NCBI GenBank assembly: GCA_021776375.1
Contig: JAJFGA010000056.1
Coordinates: 1-56,990 of the forward strand
Length of the DNA: 56,990 bases
Origin: Hyphococcus sp.
Lineage (GTDB): Bacteria > Pseudomonadota > Alphaproteobacteria > Caulobacterales > Parvularculaceae
Reading direction: 5' to 3'
Part shown: positions 44,573-53,898 of the stretch, piece after piece
Layout of the letters: every line of letters begins with the position of its first letter
Numbering within the stretch: position 1 is the stretch's first letter
Notes under the pieces: generated by a model
The model's input: only the letters and a program-made list of their open reading frames with translations
Databases searched by the model: none
What the model was told of the DNA's origin: nothing
Position numbers and translations under genes: made by a program

Positions 44573-45496
44573 CTATTCAGATTCAGCGTGTATGGACAGC
44601 GCCGGTAATGCCTCCGCGCTTTCATAATGCACCCATCCCGCCATCTGATGGCGCAGCCAGGTCATCTGCCGTTTGGCGAGACGCCTTGTGTTTTGCTGCA
44701 GGGCGCCAAGCGCTTCATCGCGGGTCATGGCGCCACTGAGATAGGCGGCAATTTCCGGCACGCCCAGGGTTTTCATCACCGGCAATTGTGTATCGAGGCG
44801 GCGCGCTAGCAGCGCTTCGACTTCTTCAATCCCGCCTTGCGCAAACATAGCCTCCGCACGCAGATCACACTGCGCGTAAAGCTTCTCGCGCGGCGGCGCG
44901 AGGATTGCCTTTTGCGGCTCGACGGTCACCAGCGGCGTGCGCGGCAGGGACTGAAAATGGGTGAGCGTCTTGCCGCTTGCCTCAAAGACTTCCCAGACAC
45001 GCATCAGGCGCTGGGCGTCGCCTTCAGGCAAATGCGCCATGGCCGGGTCACGAACGATCACTTCATCGCGGAATGCGGCCGCGCCCAGTGCCGCGCGCCG
45101 CACGCGCGCGGCTTCGCGCGCAGCCGGCGGGGTTTCCGGGATCGGCGACAGACCTTCCAACAGCGCCTTAAAATAGAGCCCCGTACCGCCGACAACGATG
45201 GCGGGCTTGCCGCTGGAATGGATGGCGGCAATCTCATCCGCCGCCATGCGCGCCCAGCGCCCGGCCGAGCAGCGCTCGGAGGGGTCAAGAATGCCGTAGA
45301 GCCGGTGTGGGACGCGAGCCTCATCGCCCTCGCTCGGGCGCGCGGTAATGATGCGCAAACCCTGATAGACCTGCATCGCATCGGCGTTGACGATCACGCC
45401 GCCTGATTGCTCGCCAAGCGCCATCGCGGCGGCGGACTTGCCGCTGGCGGTGGGCCCTGCGATAAAGTATAGGCGCGATTCATCCATGGGAGTCAT
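44573..45496 (-). CDS. miaA: tRNA dimethylallyltransferase
   Basis: A 307-residue enzyme that adds a dimethylallyl group to A37 of tRNAs reading codons starting with U. The P-loop GPTASGKSAAAMAL, the substrate motif NADAMQVYQGLRIITARP with the catalytic Asp, VVGGTGLYFKALLEGL, and the C-terminal RRLAKRQMTWLRHQ zinc-free region are all present. There are two close in-frame starts, 45496 and 45487. The first of these lies only 10 bp from the serB start on the other strand, so the two promoters must lie inside each other's coding sequence or upstream transcripts must be leaderless. Confidence 0.96.
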   Translation of the reverse strand: MTPMDESRLYFIAGPTASGKSAAAMALGEQSGGVIVNADAMQVYQGLRIITARPSEGDEARVPHRLYGILDPSERCSAGRWARMAADEIAAIHSSGKPAIVVGGTGLYFKALLEGLSPIPETPPAAREAARVRRAALGAAAFRDEVIVRDPAMAHLPEGDAQRLMRVWEVFEASGKTLTHFQSLPRTPLVTVEPQKAILAPPREKLYAQCDLRAEAMFAQGGIEEVEALLARRLDTQLPVMKTLGVPEIAAYLSGAMTRDEALGALQQNTRRLAKRQMTWLRHQMAGWVHYESAEALPALSIHAESE

Positions 45497-45506
45497 CCGT
45501 ACCCGA

Positions 45507-46388
45507 ATGGCCTATGTATTGTCCATCATTGCCAACCCGGCCAATCCGGTGATCGACGCCGATATGAAGGCGCGCATCATGGAGCTCGCCGCCAATACCA
45601 GCGTCATTGACCTCGCCACTGGCGTCGCCAGCGACTTTTATATCGCCGAACGCGATAACGCGATGCTGGGGTCCGTGCGCGCGATGCTGGCGGAAACACC
45701 GGTCGACATCAACATCGTCGCCCTCACGCATCGCCGCAAGAAGCTGCTTGTCGCAGATATGGATTCAACCATCATTGAGCAGGAATGTATCGACGAAATC
45801 GCCGATTTTGCTGGCCGGCGTGCGGAAATATCGGCGATTACCGAACACGCAATGCTGGGCGAGCTTAGCTTTGAAGCGGCGCTGACAGAACGGGTGGCGA
45901 TGCTTGAAGGGCTTGATGTTTCAGCGCTTGAGGAGACCTACGCCAAGCACATAACGCTGACGCCGGGCGCACGCACGCTGGTTCAGACGATGAATAAATT
46001 CAGCGCCGTCACCGCCCTGGTCTCTGGCGGGTTTACTTTCTTTACCGAGCGCATCGCCGAGGCCGCGGGGTTCAAATCCGCGCAGGCCAACGAACTGCTG
46101 GTCGAAGGCGGCGTCCTCACCGGCAAGGTTCGCCAACCCATTCTCGGGCGTGCAGCGAAGCAAAATGCGCTGTTGCGCCTCGCTGGAAAAAACCACCTCC
46201 GGCTGGAAGAAACCCTCGCCATTGGCGACGGCGCGAATGATTTAGCGATGCTGGAGCGGGCCGGGCTCGGCGTTGCGTTCCGCGCCAAGCCCGCAGTCGC
46301 CGAAGCGGCAGCGGCGCGCATACAGCATGGCGACCTGACGGCGCTATTATACTTGCAAGGTATTTCGCAGGCGGAATTTGTCGAATGA
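45507..46388 (+). CDS. serB: phosphoserine phosphatase SerB
   Basis: A 293-residue HAD-family enzyme that makes serine from 3-phosphoserine. Residues 1-75 are an ACT-like N-terminal domain. The catalytic core has the nucleophile motif VADMDSTIIEQE, then CIDEIADFAG, motif II VSGGFTFFTERIA with the conserved Ser, a Lys in the region AKQNALLRLAGK and motif IV AIGDGANDLAML. ATG 45507 gives a normal length; the frame is open to 45387 across the miaA gene. It ends 3 bp from the convergent protease gene at 46392. Confidence 0.96.
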   Translation: MAYVLSIIANPANPVIDADMKARIMELAANTSVIDLATGVASDFYIAERDNAMLGSVRAMLAETPVDINIVALTHRRKKLLVADMDSTIIEQECIDEIADFAGRRAEISAITEHAMLGELSFEAALTERVAMLEGLDVSALEETYAKHITLTPGARTLVQTMNKFSAVTALVSGGFTFFTERIAEAAGFKSAQANELLVEGGVLTGKVRQPILGRAAKQNALLRLAGKNHLRLEETLAIGDGANDLAMLERAGLGVAFRAKPAVAEAAAARIQHGDLTALLYLQGISQAEFVE

Positions 46389-46391
46389 AAT

Positions 46392-47768
46392 TTAGGGTCG
46401 GAGCGACTCGTAAAACAACAGATCGCCGCGCTGGACATAAATCTGCACCGGTCCCGAATTGCGGTTGCGCAGCTTGTCGAGTTTCGACACCGCAGCACCC
46501 GGCCGGGTAATGCGTTCCCATCCAATCTCTAAGATGACATCGCCGGGCTGTAAAACAATCGCCGCCGGGCTATCGGGATCAACCGCCGTCACTACCACGC
46601 CTTCAATATTGGTCGGCAGGCCAAAGGCGCGTTTGATTTCATCGGTCGGCTCCTGCAGCGTCAGGCCCGAGCCCTTGGCCGCACTTGTCGGCAACACCGC
46701 ACCTGCGCGCGCCGAAAGCAGCATCCGGGTCTCGCGCCGATCAACAGTGACCGACAAAGTCACGCGCTTGCCGTCGCGTAAAACCACCATCGGCGCGCGC
46801 GTTCCTATCGGCGTATCGGCGACAGCACGGGTCAGGTCGCGAACGCTGGTGACTTGGTGTCGGTTAAACGCCAGCACCACATCATTGGCCTCAACGCCGG
46901 CGTCAGCCGCCGGGCTGTTGGGCCGGACCAACGTCACAACTGCGCCCTCGGGTTTGCGCAAGCCGAGCGTTTTGGCCAGCTCCGGGGTCATATCGTCAAT
47001 CGAAACACCGAGCCAACCGCGACGGGTTTCGCCAAAATCTAGTAATTGCGTCACCACCGTTTGCGACAGGTCCGCCGGGATCGCAAAACCGACGCCCACC
47101 GACCCGCCGGTCTGCGAGAAGATTGCGGTGTTCACGCCAATGACGCGGCCGTCCAAGTCAAAGAGCGGCCCACCGGAATTGCCACGGTTAATCGCAGCGT
47201 CGGTTTGAATAAAGTCATCATACTGACCGGAATTGATATCGCGGTTGCGCGCCGAGACAATGCCGACAGTCACCGATCCGCCAAGACCAAACGGATTGCC
47301 AATCGCAATCACCCAATCGCCGACCCGCGCACTGGCGCCGTCGCCAAAGCCGACAAACGGAAATTTCACGCCGCTGGCGTCGAGTTGTAGAACTGCAAGG
47401 TCGGTCTCGCGATCGCGCCCGGTAACGCTGGCCCTGAACTCGCGCCCATCATGCAGCTTTACAGTGATCTCATCGGCATTATCGATGACATGATTATTGG
47501 TAACGACAATCCCGCTTGCATCAATGATGAAGCCTGATCCCAGCGATACGGGCTGGCGAGTGAATTTCTTCTGTAGCTCGCCAAGCTCTCCCGAGGCGGC
47601 GCCTCTGATCTGTTGTGAAGAGGAAATGTTGACAACCGATGGGGTCAACCTTTCGGCAAGGTCGGCAAAACTTTCCGGCGCGCCGCGAGCAAGCGCGCTC
47701 CCGGTCGTCGCTAAAAACCCAACCGCCATAATGACAGCAAAACCACGCCCCAACGCCGATCGAACCAT
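46392..47768 (-). CDS. Do (DegP/HtrA) family periplasmic serine protease
   Basis: A 458-residue envelope protease and chaperone. A signal peptide (AVIMAVGFLATTGSALA) is followed by the trypsin-like domain with the catalytic triad His93 (NNHVIDNAD), Asp123 (ETDLAVLQ) and Ser198 (NRGNSGGPLFD). Two PDZ domains come next (about 265-350, RRGWLGVSIDDMTPELAKTLGL, and 370-455, ending in LDKLRNRNSGPVQIYVQRGD). The oligomer probably removes misfolded outer-membrane proteins. It follows hflC on the same strand with a 105-bp gap; the gene order hflK-hflC-degP is widespread in proteobacteria. Confidence 0.96.
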   Translation of the reverse strand: MVRSALGRGFAVIMAVGFLATTGSALARGAPESFADLAERLTPSVVNISSSQQIRGAASGELGELQKKFTRQPVSLGSGFIIDASGIVVTNNHVIDNADEITVKLHDGREFRASVTGRDRETDLAVLQLDASGVKFPFVGFGDGASARVGDWVIAIGNPFGLGGSVTVGIVSARNRDINSGQYDDFIQTDAAINRGNSGGPLFDLDGRVIGVNTAIFSQTGGSVGVGFAIPADLSQTVVTQLLDFGETRRGWLGVSIDDMTPELAKTLGLRKPEGAVVTLVRPNSPAADAGVEANDVVLAFNRHQVTSVRDLTRAVADTPIGTRAPMVVLRDGKRVTLSVTVDRRETRMLLSARAGAVLPTSAAKGSGLTLQEPTDEIKRAFGLPTNIEGVVVTAVDPDSPAAIVLQPGDVILEIGWERITRPGAAVSKLDKLRNRNSGPVQIYVQRGDLLFYESLRP

Positions 47769-47873
47769 AACTGCCTCAGCTCTTAAAACCCCAAAACCCT
47801 AACCCCGACAGGTTAACGCAAAGCCCAAAAACGGCAAGCAGCCCGACGAACGCCTGATAAAGGCCTAAGGTGA

Positions 47874-48890
47874 CTAACGCGTGCCCTGCAAATTGTTGAA
47901 ATAGCGGAAAAATTCGCTTTCCGGTGACAACAAGATCGTGGTCTCGCCATTTTTTAGCGCCGCCTCATAAGCCAGGAGCGAGCGATAAAATGCGAAAAAC
48001 TCCGCCCGAGCAGGATCGCGCGCAGCGTTCCTGTCCGAAAACCGGCAGGTGACGCCGACACCGTAATCGGTTGGGCTGTCGCCCACCGCCGCTTCCGCCT
48101 CGACCCGTTCAACCACCACCGGCAGCCCGTCATAGGCGCCGGCGAAAATGCAGTTCCGGGTCGCGTCGGCCTGGCCCTGGATTTCCAGGGCCTGGCGATT
48201 GGCGTCGGCGAGGATTTCCTCGCGCTTGCGATTGGCTTCGGCCTGGATGCGGGTGTTCTCGCGCTTGCCTTCGGAGCGAATAAGTTCGGCTTCCTCGTTC
48301 CTGGCCGAACTCATCTGATTGTAAACGGTTTGCGCAATGTCGGCTGGGTAGTCAGCGCGGCGGATTTTTACGTCGATGATTTCAACGCCAAACTTGCGCG
48401 CCTCGCTGCCCATCCGGTCAGCGATACGCACCATCAATTCCGCTCGCAGCGTGGTGACGATATCTTCAATGCTGACCTCGCCCAAAGTCTGGCGCAGGCT
48501 GTTTTGCATGATCCCGTCGATACCGGCGTGGGCGCTACCGCGTAATCCACGACCGCCTCCGGCGCCTGAAATAAACGTTTGATAGTAGAGTAACGGATCG
48601 ACAATCCGATAGCGTGCAAAGGCGTCAACCGTCAGCCGCTCCTGATTGACATCAGTAATTTCCATTGCGTTGCGAAGGTCATATTCGAGGTTTCGTTTGT
48701 CAATTTTGACAACATCCGCCCACGGAAGCTTTATGTTGATCCCCGCATTGGTCACCACGGTTTGCGGCTTACCAAGTAAAATGACCAGCGCATTTTCGGT
48801 TTCTCGAACCACAAAAAGGCTGGTTTGCGCAAACACGAACAAGCCGAAAAGGACAACCCCGATTAAGATAAATCTTTTATTCTGCATCAT
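47874..48890 (-). CDS. hflC: HflC, modulator of FtsH protease
   Basis: A 338-residue prohibitin/stomatin-like protein with an N-terminal membrane anchor (RFILIGVVLFGLFVFAQTSLFVV). The SPFH domain follows (RETENALVILLGKPQTVVTNAGINIKLPWADVVKIDKRN), then a long coiled coil rich in Glu and Arg (SEGKRENTRIQAEANRKREEILADANRQALEIQGQADA). HflC assembles with HflK into a periplasmic cage around FtsH. An insert after the coiled coil (CIFAGAYDGLPVVVERVEAE) and a C-terminal ESEFFRYFNNLQG end are typical. It starts 9 bp after hflK with two adjacent ATGs. Confidence 0.95.
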   Translation of the reverse strand: MMQNKRFILIGVVLFGLFVFAQTSLFVVRETENALVILLGKPQTVVTNAGINIKLPWADVVKIDKRNLEYDLRNAMEITDVNQERLTVDAFARYRIVDPLLYYQTFISGAGGGRGLRGSAHAGIDGIMQNSLRQTLGEVSIEDIVTTLRAELMVRIADRMGSEARKFGVEIIDVKIRRADYPADIAQTVYNQMSSARNEEAELIRSEGKRENTRIQAEANRKREEILADANRQALEIQGQADATRNCIFAGAYDGLPVVVERVEAEAAVGDSPTDYGVGVTCRFSDRNAARDPARAEFFAFYRSLLAYEAALKNGETTILLSPESEFFRYFNNLQGTR

Positions 48891-48899
48891 GCTGAGGCC

Positions 48900-50030
48900 C
48901 TAATTATTATTTGATTTCAATTCATTAAGTGGCAGATAAGGAACTACGCCCTGGCCCGCCTGCTCATCGATGATGATTTTGTTCATGCCGCCGAGAACGC
49001 CTTCAACGGTCTCAAGATACATCCGCTGACGCGTGACTTCCGGCGCGCGACTATATTCTGTGTAGATCTTGTTGAAACGTTCGGCCTGACCAATAGAATC
49101 GGCCTCAACACGCGCCGCGTAAGCGCGCGCCTCCTCAATCGCCTTTTGAGCCAGACCTTCCGCAACCGGAACAATCTGGTTGGCGGCGCGCTGGGCTTCG
49201 TTGATCATCTGCGCTTTTTCATTGCGCGCCTTGATGACGTCAGCAAAGGCGTCGCGCACCGCGCCCGGCACTTCCGGTTTTTCCATATTGACGCGCAACA
49301 CTTCGATACCGCTGTCGTAATAATCGAGCACTTCTTGAATACGCAGGCGCGTTTGTTCAACGACTTCCGCCTGGCCGCTAGTGATAATCGGCTCCAGCTC
49401 TTTGGCGCCGACCGTCTCGCGCATCGCCGCTTCTGACACAGCTCGGACCATATTTTGCGGCTCTTCAACATAAAAAATATACTTCGCCGCGTTTGGAAGC
49501 TCGCCCGGCGCTGGCGCGGCGCGGCTGATCTTCCAGTTCACTGTAAAATTAACATCGACGATATTGCGGTCGCTGGTCAGCATCAGGTTTTCCCGCCCCC
49601 CAGAACCGCCGCCATCACCATTAATGGTTGCGGTTTGTTGTTCATCGACCGGCACTTTGGTAATGCCCTGAATGAGCGGTGCACGCCAGTGGAGCCCAGC
49701 GCCGCTGATCCCGGCATATTTGCCGAAGGTGGTTTTAACGCCCTGTTCTTCCGGATCGATCTGGTAGATGCCTGTGAAAATCCACAGGCCCAAAATCGCC
49801 GCGCCGATCAGCCCCATCATGCCGCGATCAAGCGGCAGGCCGCCAATGCCTCCGCCTCCACCGCCACGCGGGAAGGCGCGTTTCAGGCGCTGACGCGAGG
49901 CCTGGAGAATATCTTCAAGATCGGGCGGCTCTCCATTATTGCCGCGGCCCCCGCCATTTTGACCGCGGGGCGGTTGGCCCCATGGGCCGCGACTGGGACC
50001 TTTATTTCCGGAATTATCTTGCCAGGGCAT
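48900..50030 (-). CDS. hflK: HflK, modulator of FtsH protease
   Basis: A 376-residue partner of HflC. The N-terminal 65 residues are Gly/Asn/Arg/Pro-rich and low in complexity (MPWQDNSGNKGPSRGPWGQ start), as usual for HflK. A membrane helix (GLIGAAILGLWIFTGIYQI) and the SPFH domain (DPEEQGVKTTFGKYAGISGAGLHWRAPLIQ) follow, then a coiled coil (KARNEKAQMINEAQRAANQIVPVAEGLAQKAIEEARAYAARVEAD). It is the first gene of the hflK-hflC-degP set and lies 186 bp from the divergent mrp gene. Confidence 0.96.
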   Translation of the reverse strand: MPWQDNSGNKGPSRGPWGQPPRGQNGGGRGNNGEPPDLEDILQASRQRLKRAFPRGGGGGGIGGLPLDRGMMGLIGAAILGLWIFTGIYQIDPEEQGVKTTFGKYAGISGAGLHWRAPLIQGITKVPVDEQQTATINGDGGGSGGRENLMLTSDRNIVDVNFTVNWKISRAAPAPGELPNAAKYIFYVEEPQNMVRAVSEAAMRETVGAKELEPIITSGQAEVVEQTRLRIQEVLDYYDSGIEVLRVNMEKPEVPGAVRDAFADVIKARNEKAQMINEAQRAANQIVPVAEGLAQKAIEEARAYAARVEADSIGQAERFNKIYTEYSRAPEVTRQRMYLETVEGVLGGMNKIIIDEQAGQGVVPYLPLNELKSNNN

Positions 50031-50216
50031 TGAGCCTCACTTGTCTTGTTGTCGTTGGTGACGGTGTAGCGCGCGCGGTCATATTGATGGAACGTCTGGT
50101 GCGCTAGCGGATTTATGACGCCCGTATAGCGGGATGTTTTGTACTCGTATATATGTCACCGAAATCGCGCCGTGCAACGCGCCAGGCCATCTTTTTCGCA
50201 AAAACAAAGGCTTATT

Positions 50217-51335
50217 TTGACACAACCTCTGGCGATACGGGTCCGCAACGCGCTTGCGCAGGTCGCAAATCCCAAAACCGGGCGAAACATCGTCGCCGAA
50301 GGCCTTATTCAGGGGCTGACAACCGATGATGACGGCAAGGTGCGGTTTGCGCTGGAGATGGCTGGCGGCGGCGCGGCGGATGCGGACGCACTGCTCGCGG
50401 CGGCGAAAAATGCCGCCCTCGCGGTCGATGGCGTCAGCGCCGTCTCAGCGGTCGCCACCGCCCATTCGGCAGCGCCGGCTGACACAGCGGCGGCGGCGCC
50501 TGCCGGCGGCCACAACAACCCTTTAGGGATGGGCAAAAAACCGCAAACTGAACAAGCCGCAATGGGGATGGTTGGCGTTAAACACGTCATCGCCATCGCC
50601 TCCGGCAAGGGTGGCGTCGGCAAATCGACCGTCGCGGCCAATCTGGCAATCGCTTTGGCAGCGGCGGGCTACAAAACCGGCCTTCTCGACGCTGATATTT
50701 ACGGGCCATCCCTGCCAACCCTGCTTGGCATCAAGGACAAGGCGACGGTGCGCGAAGGCAAGCTTGCTCCCGTCGAGGCGCATGGGGTCCGGACGATGTC
50801 GATCGGCATGCTGGTCGATCCGGACCAGGCGCTGGCCTGGCGCGGACCGATGGTGATGGGCGCGCTCAAACAGTTGATGAACGATGTCGATTGGGGAACG
50901 CTTGACGTGATGCTGGTCGATACGCCGCCGGGCACCGGCGATGCGCATCTGTCGCTAATTCAGTCAAAGCGTCTGACCGGAGCGGTCATTGTATCGACGC
51001 CGCAGGAAATGGCGCTTGCCGATGTTCGTCGCGGCATCGCCCTGTTCCGCAAAACTGAGACCCCCATTCTCGGCGTGATTGAAAATATGGCGTGGCTGGA
51101 CATGCCCGATGGCGAGCGGCGTTATGTGTTTGGCAAAGGCGGCGCTGCGCGTGTGGCGCAAGAGCTTGGTGCGCCGTTTCTTGGCGCCATCCCGCTCTAT
51201 CCTGACCTCGGCGAAGCATCAGACGCTGGCGCGCCGCTCGCGCGCGGCGATCACCCGGCGGTAAAAACCTTCGCGCAACTCGCGGGCAAAATTGCCGCAG
51301 CCATTCAAGGGGCGGAAGGATCAACCGCCGAATGA
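50217..51335 (+). CDS. Mrp/ApbC iron-sulfur cluster carrier ATPase
   Basis: A 372-residue P-loop protein that carries or assembles iron-sulfur clusters for apo-enzymes. The N-terminal 100 residues form the MIP18/DUF59-like domain. After an Ala/Pro linker comes the deviant Walker A ASGKGGVGKSTVAANLA with LLDADIYGPSLPTLLGI, then MLVDTPPGTGDAHLSL and GVIENMAWLDMPDGERRYVFGKGG. TTG 50217 has AAAGG six bases upstream and gives a normal start LTQPLAIRVRNAL; the frame runs to 50139 without support. Its last 31 bp overlap the convergent gene at 51305. Confidence 0.93.
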   Translation: MTQPLAIRVRNALAQVANPKTGRNIVAEGLIQGLTTDDDGKVRFALEMAGGGAADADALLAAAKNAALAVDGVSAVSAVATAHSAAPADTAAAAPAGGHNNPLGMGKKPQTEQAAMGMVGVKHVIAIASGKGGVGKSTVAANLAIALAAAGYKTGLLDADIYGPSLPTLLGIKDKATVREGKLAPVEAHGVRTMSIGMLVDPDQALAWRGPMVMGALKQLMNDVDWGTLDVMLVDTPPGTGDAHLSLIQSKRLTGAVIVSTPQEMALADVRRGIALFRKTETPILGVIENMAWLDMPDGERRYVFGKGGAARVAQELGAPFLGAIPLYPDLGEASDAGAPLARGDHPAVKTFAQLAGKIAAAIQGAEGSTAE

Positions 51336-52693
51336 TCATGGACGATGCGCCATTGGCCGTTGATCCGTTTCCAGACCAGTGAAAAAGCGCCGCCCGTATT
51401 GACGCCGTCTTTATTGTGGGTGAAGCGCCCGGTGACGATCGCAACATCGTCGGTAATGATTTCAACGTCGGTTTTATCAACGCTCAACCGTCCAAGCCCG
51501 TTGTCATCAGCATATTCCTCGCGGTAGCGCTTCAAGGTCGAAGACCAGCCTTTGGTCATCTTCACGCCGGATATGAATTTCAGATCGTCGCTGTTCCAAT
51601 AGATGTTCATGAACGCATCAAGATTGCCTTCATTCCAGGCCGCGATTTGCGCATTGAGCGTTGCCAAAACGATATCCGCCGGTTTGCGGTTGACAGATTT
51701 TGCTTTCTTGGCGTTGCTTGCCTGCGCAGCGGCAGCTGGCGCGGGCGCTGCCGGTTCGACCGCAGCCGGTTTGACTTCAACCACCGCCGCAGGCGCCGGG
51801 GCGGGTTTTACGTCTCCCGGCGGCGAGGCTTTTTCTTCCGGTTTTGTAGGCGCCGCTGCAGGCGCGTCCTGCGCCACAGAAGCCGGCGTCACGCTGACAG
51901 CGGCGGCGCGTGGTTCCGGGGTCGCGCCGACCAGGCGCCCAACCGGCGCCGCAGGCCGAGCGCCGGGCAGCGGCTCATCGATCTGCGCGGTCAATTGCGC
52001 CGGTCCTTTAAAGGCTTCCGGCGCTGGCGCGACATGGTCAACGGGCGGTTCAGCGAGGATCTGGCTCATCTTATCTTCAAGCACCGCATCCGCTTCCGCC
52101 ACGCGCACTTCATTGGCGGTAGGTTCCGCAGGGTGATTGTTTATTTTTGCTGTCGCCGCCGCGGCGGCAGGCAAAGGCGCCGGTGTCGCCACAATGTCCG
52201 TAGGCGGAAGATTAGCAGAAGCTATCGCCACAGGGAGTGTGGCCTCCGGCGCCGGTGAGGCTGCTATCGTTGATTGTGGTGCGACAAGCGGTTCGAACGC
52301 ACCCGTCGCTGGCGCTGTTGCGGCGGCAACTGGCGCAACAGCAGAAGGCGCCACGGAAGCCGTCGCGACTGGGCTTGGGGCGACAGGCGCCGCTTCTGTG
52401 CGGAGAACGCCAACCGACGTACAATTATAGCCCGACGCTTTTAGCGTATCAGACAGCTCAGCGGCCTTCAGCATGCAATAATCTGATGAATTGTTGGCGT
52501 GATAGGGCGTTGAGACATTGGTGCTGGCGCCGCGCGAATATTGCACGTCGCAACTCTTGCCGACCACGCCCGGCGAGATCACTTCGATTTTACGCTCATC
52601 GCCGGCTTTGACGCAGACCAATTCCAGCTCGGACGCAAATGCGTTCCCCAGCATCGCAGCCGCAATACCCGCCGTTAAAACCAATCGCCGCAT
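51305..52693 (-). CDS. secreted protein with a long Ala/Pro-rich linker and C-terminal SnoaL-like domain
   Basis: A 462-residue protein in three parts. A signal peptide (LVLTAGIAAAMLGNAFA) leads to an N-terminal domain of about 90 residues with four cysteines (LELVCVKAG, GKSCDVQYS, DYCMLKAAEL, SGYNCTSVG), likely two disulfides. A low-complexity linker of about 230 residues, dominated by Ala, Pro, Val and Glu, follows. The C-terminal 125 residues are a SnoaL/DUF4440-type domain (IAAWNEGNLDAFMNIYWNSDDLKFISG to GQWRIVHDHSAVDP). ATG 52693 follows GGAGGGGAGCC. It probably spans part of the periplasm, with the linker as a tether. Function unknown. Confidence 0.85.
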   Translation of the reverse strand: MRRLVLTAGIAAAMLGNAFASELELVCVKAGDERKIEVISPGVVGKSCDVQYSRGASTNVSTPYHANNSSDYCMLKAAELSDTLKASGYNCTSVGVLRTEAAPVAPSPVATASVAPSAVAPVAAATAPATGAFEPLVAPQSTIAASPAPEATLPVAIASANLPPTDIVATPAPLPAAAAATAKINNHPAEPTANEVRVAEADAVLEDKMSQILAEPPVDHVAPAPEAFKGPAQLTAQIDEPLPGARPAAPVGRLVGATPEPRAAAVSVTPASVAQDAPAAAPTKPEEKASPPGDVKPAPAPAAVVEVKPAAVEPAAPAPAAAAQASNAKKAKSVNRKPADIVLATLNAQIAAWNEGNLDAFMNIYWNSDDLKFISGVKMTKGWSSTLKRYREEYADDNGLGRLSVDKTDVEIITDDVAIVTGRFTHNKDGVNTGGAFSLVWKRINGQWRIVHDHSAVDPSAP

Positions 52694-52871
52694 GGCTCCC
52701 CTCCAGTTCATTATCTATCTCAGCCCCGATGCCCACGAAGGCGTCCGGCTACCCGCCCGCCCAGACTAGCGCGCGTTGCGGGCCAATTGCAGCCGAAACC
52801 ACGCCCAGCTCAACAGTAACGCCATTCTATTAAGCCGAAGGTTGCGGAATTGCTTATAATTCAAGGCTTTT

Positions 52872-53387
52872 TCAAGGTTTGTCGTCGCGCCGCTCAAGCA
52901 TGAAAAATTCGCAACTATAGTCGTTTCGTGGGTTTTGCTCGCAGACTGATTCGCGGCGCTCGCTCCACTCCTCCGGCTTGAGGTCGGGGAAATGAGCATC
53001 GCCGTCAATCTCAGCGTTAACGCGGGTTAAGTATATGCGCGTCGCCAGCTGCAGGGCTTGGGCGTAAATCTCCGCCCCGCCGATAATACAAACCTCATCG
53101 ACGCGGCGGTCTCGCGCACATCCGCGTGCAAGCAAAAGGGCCTCCGAGATAGCGCCAGTGGTGAATGCGCCAGGCGCTTTGAAGCCTTGCGATCTCGTGA
53201 CCACGATATTGTCGCGCCCGGGCAGCGCCTTACCGATAGAGGTAAAAGTCTTGCGGCCCATGATGACCGGCTTGCCGGTGGTGACTTTTTTGAACCATTT
53301 CAAATCGTCGGAAATTCGCCATGGCAGCGCCCCGCCAACACCGATGACGCCGCTCCGCGCGACCGCAACGACCAGAGCGATCTTCAT
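52872..53387 (-). CDS. folA: dihydrofolate reductase
   Basis: A 171-residue enzyme that reduces dihydrofolate with NADPH. The sequence has VVAVARSGVIGVGGALPWRISDDLKWFKKVT, with the catalytic Asp in SDDLKWF and the Met20-like loop, then GKPVIMGRKTFTSIGKALPGRDNIVVTRS and VCIIGGAEIYAQAL. The length and motifs match chromosomal FolA. It overlaps the preceding GNAT gene by 4 nt (53384-53387), completing a thyA-GNAT-folA operon. This is functionally sensible, as thymidylate synthase produces dihydrofolate. Confidence 0.96.
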   Translation of the reverse strand: MKIALVVAVARSGVIGVGGALPWRISDDLKWFKKVTTGKPVIMGRKTFTSIGKALPGRDNIVVTRSQGFKAPGAFTTGAISEALLLARGCARDRRVDEVCIIGGAEIYAQALQLATRIYLTRVNAEIDGDAHFPDLKPEEWSERRESVCEQNPRNDYSCEFFMLERRDDKP

Positions 53388-53887
53388 CCCGCAACTCCTG
53401 GCGCCCGGTCTTTTGCAGCAAGGCTATCAAGGGATGCGCCCGTGAGACGGTTGACGCTCCATTCGCTCATCACCTCAGCGCCAAGCGAGGCATAAAACGC
53501 GATCGCCGGTTCATTCCAGTCGAGCACCGACCATTCAAGCCGGCCGCAATCACAGGTTTTAGCAATCCCCGCCAACCGCGCCAGCAGCGCCTTGCCGGCG
53601 CCGGCGCCGCGCGCCTCCGGCGTCACATAAAGGTCTTCCAGATAAAGCCCGTGGCGGCCGAGAAACGTTGAATAATTGAAAAAGTAAAGCGCAAAGCCGC
53701 AAGCCGCGCCATTCGCTTCTGCAATCAGTGCAAAGACTTTCGGATTGTCGGCGAATAATGTTGCGCGCAGATCGTTCTCGCTGGCGACTACCTCATGGGC
53801 GAGTTTTTCATAATCTGCCAATTCGCCAATAAATTGAAGGATGAGTTCCTCGTCTCCGGGGATGGCCTTGCGAATGGTCAAAGTCAT
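53384..53887 (-). CDS. GNAT-family N-acetyltransferase
   Basis: A 167-residue acetyltransferase. The acetyl-CoA loop is in LYLEDLYVTPEARGAGAGKALLARLAGIA, followed by GRLEWSVLDWNEPAIAFYASLGAEVMSEW, the pattern of the spermidine/diamine-acetyltransferase-like (SSAT-type) branch. FIGELADYEKLAHEVVASENDLRATLF at the N-terminus also fits it. ATG 53887 has AGAGGGAC upstream; the frame reaches 53902. The substrate is not known. It sits between thyA (12 bp upstream) and folA, an arrangement common in proteobacteria, but its link to folate metabolism is only positional. Confidence 0.9.
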   Translation of the reverse strand: MTLTIRKAIPGDEELILQFIGELADYEKLAHEVVASENDLRATLFADNPKVFALIAEANGAACGFALYFFNYSTFLGRHGLYLEDLYVTPEARGAGAGKALLARLAGIAKTCDCGRLEWSVLDWNEPAIAFYASLGAEVMSEWSVNRLTGASLDSLAAKDRAPGVAG

Positions 53888-53898
53888 GGACGTCCCTC

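Noticed and set aside
53017..53030. TTAA-N6-TTAA resembling a CtrA site
   Set aside because: The spacing is six instead of seven and it lies inside folA, away from any promoter.
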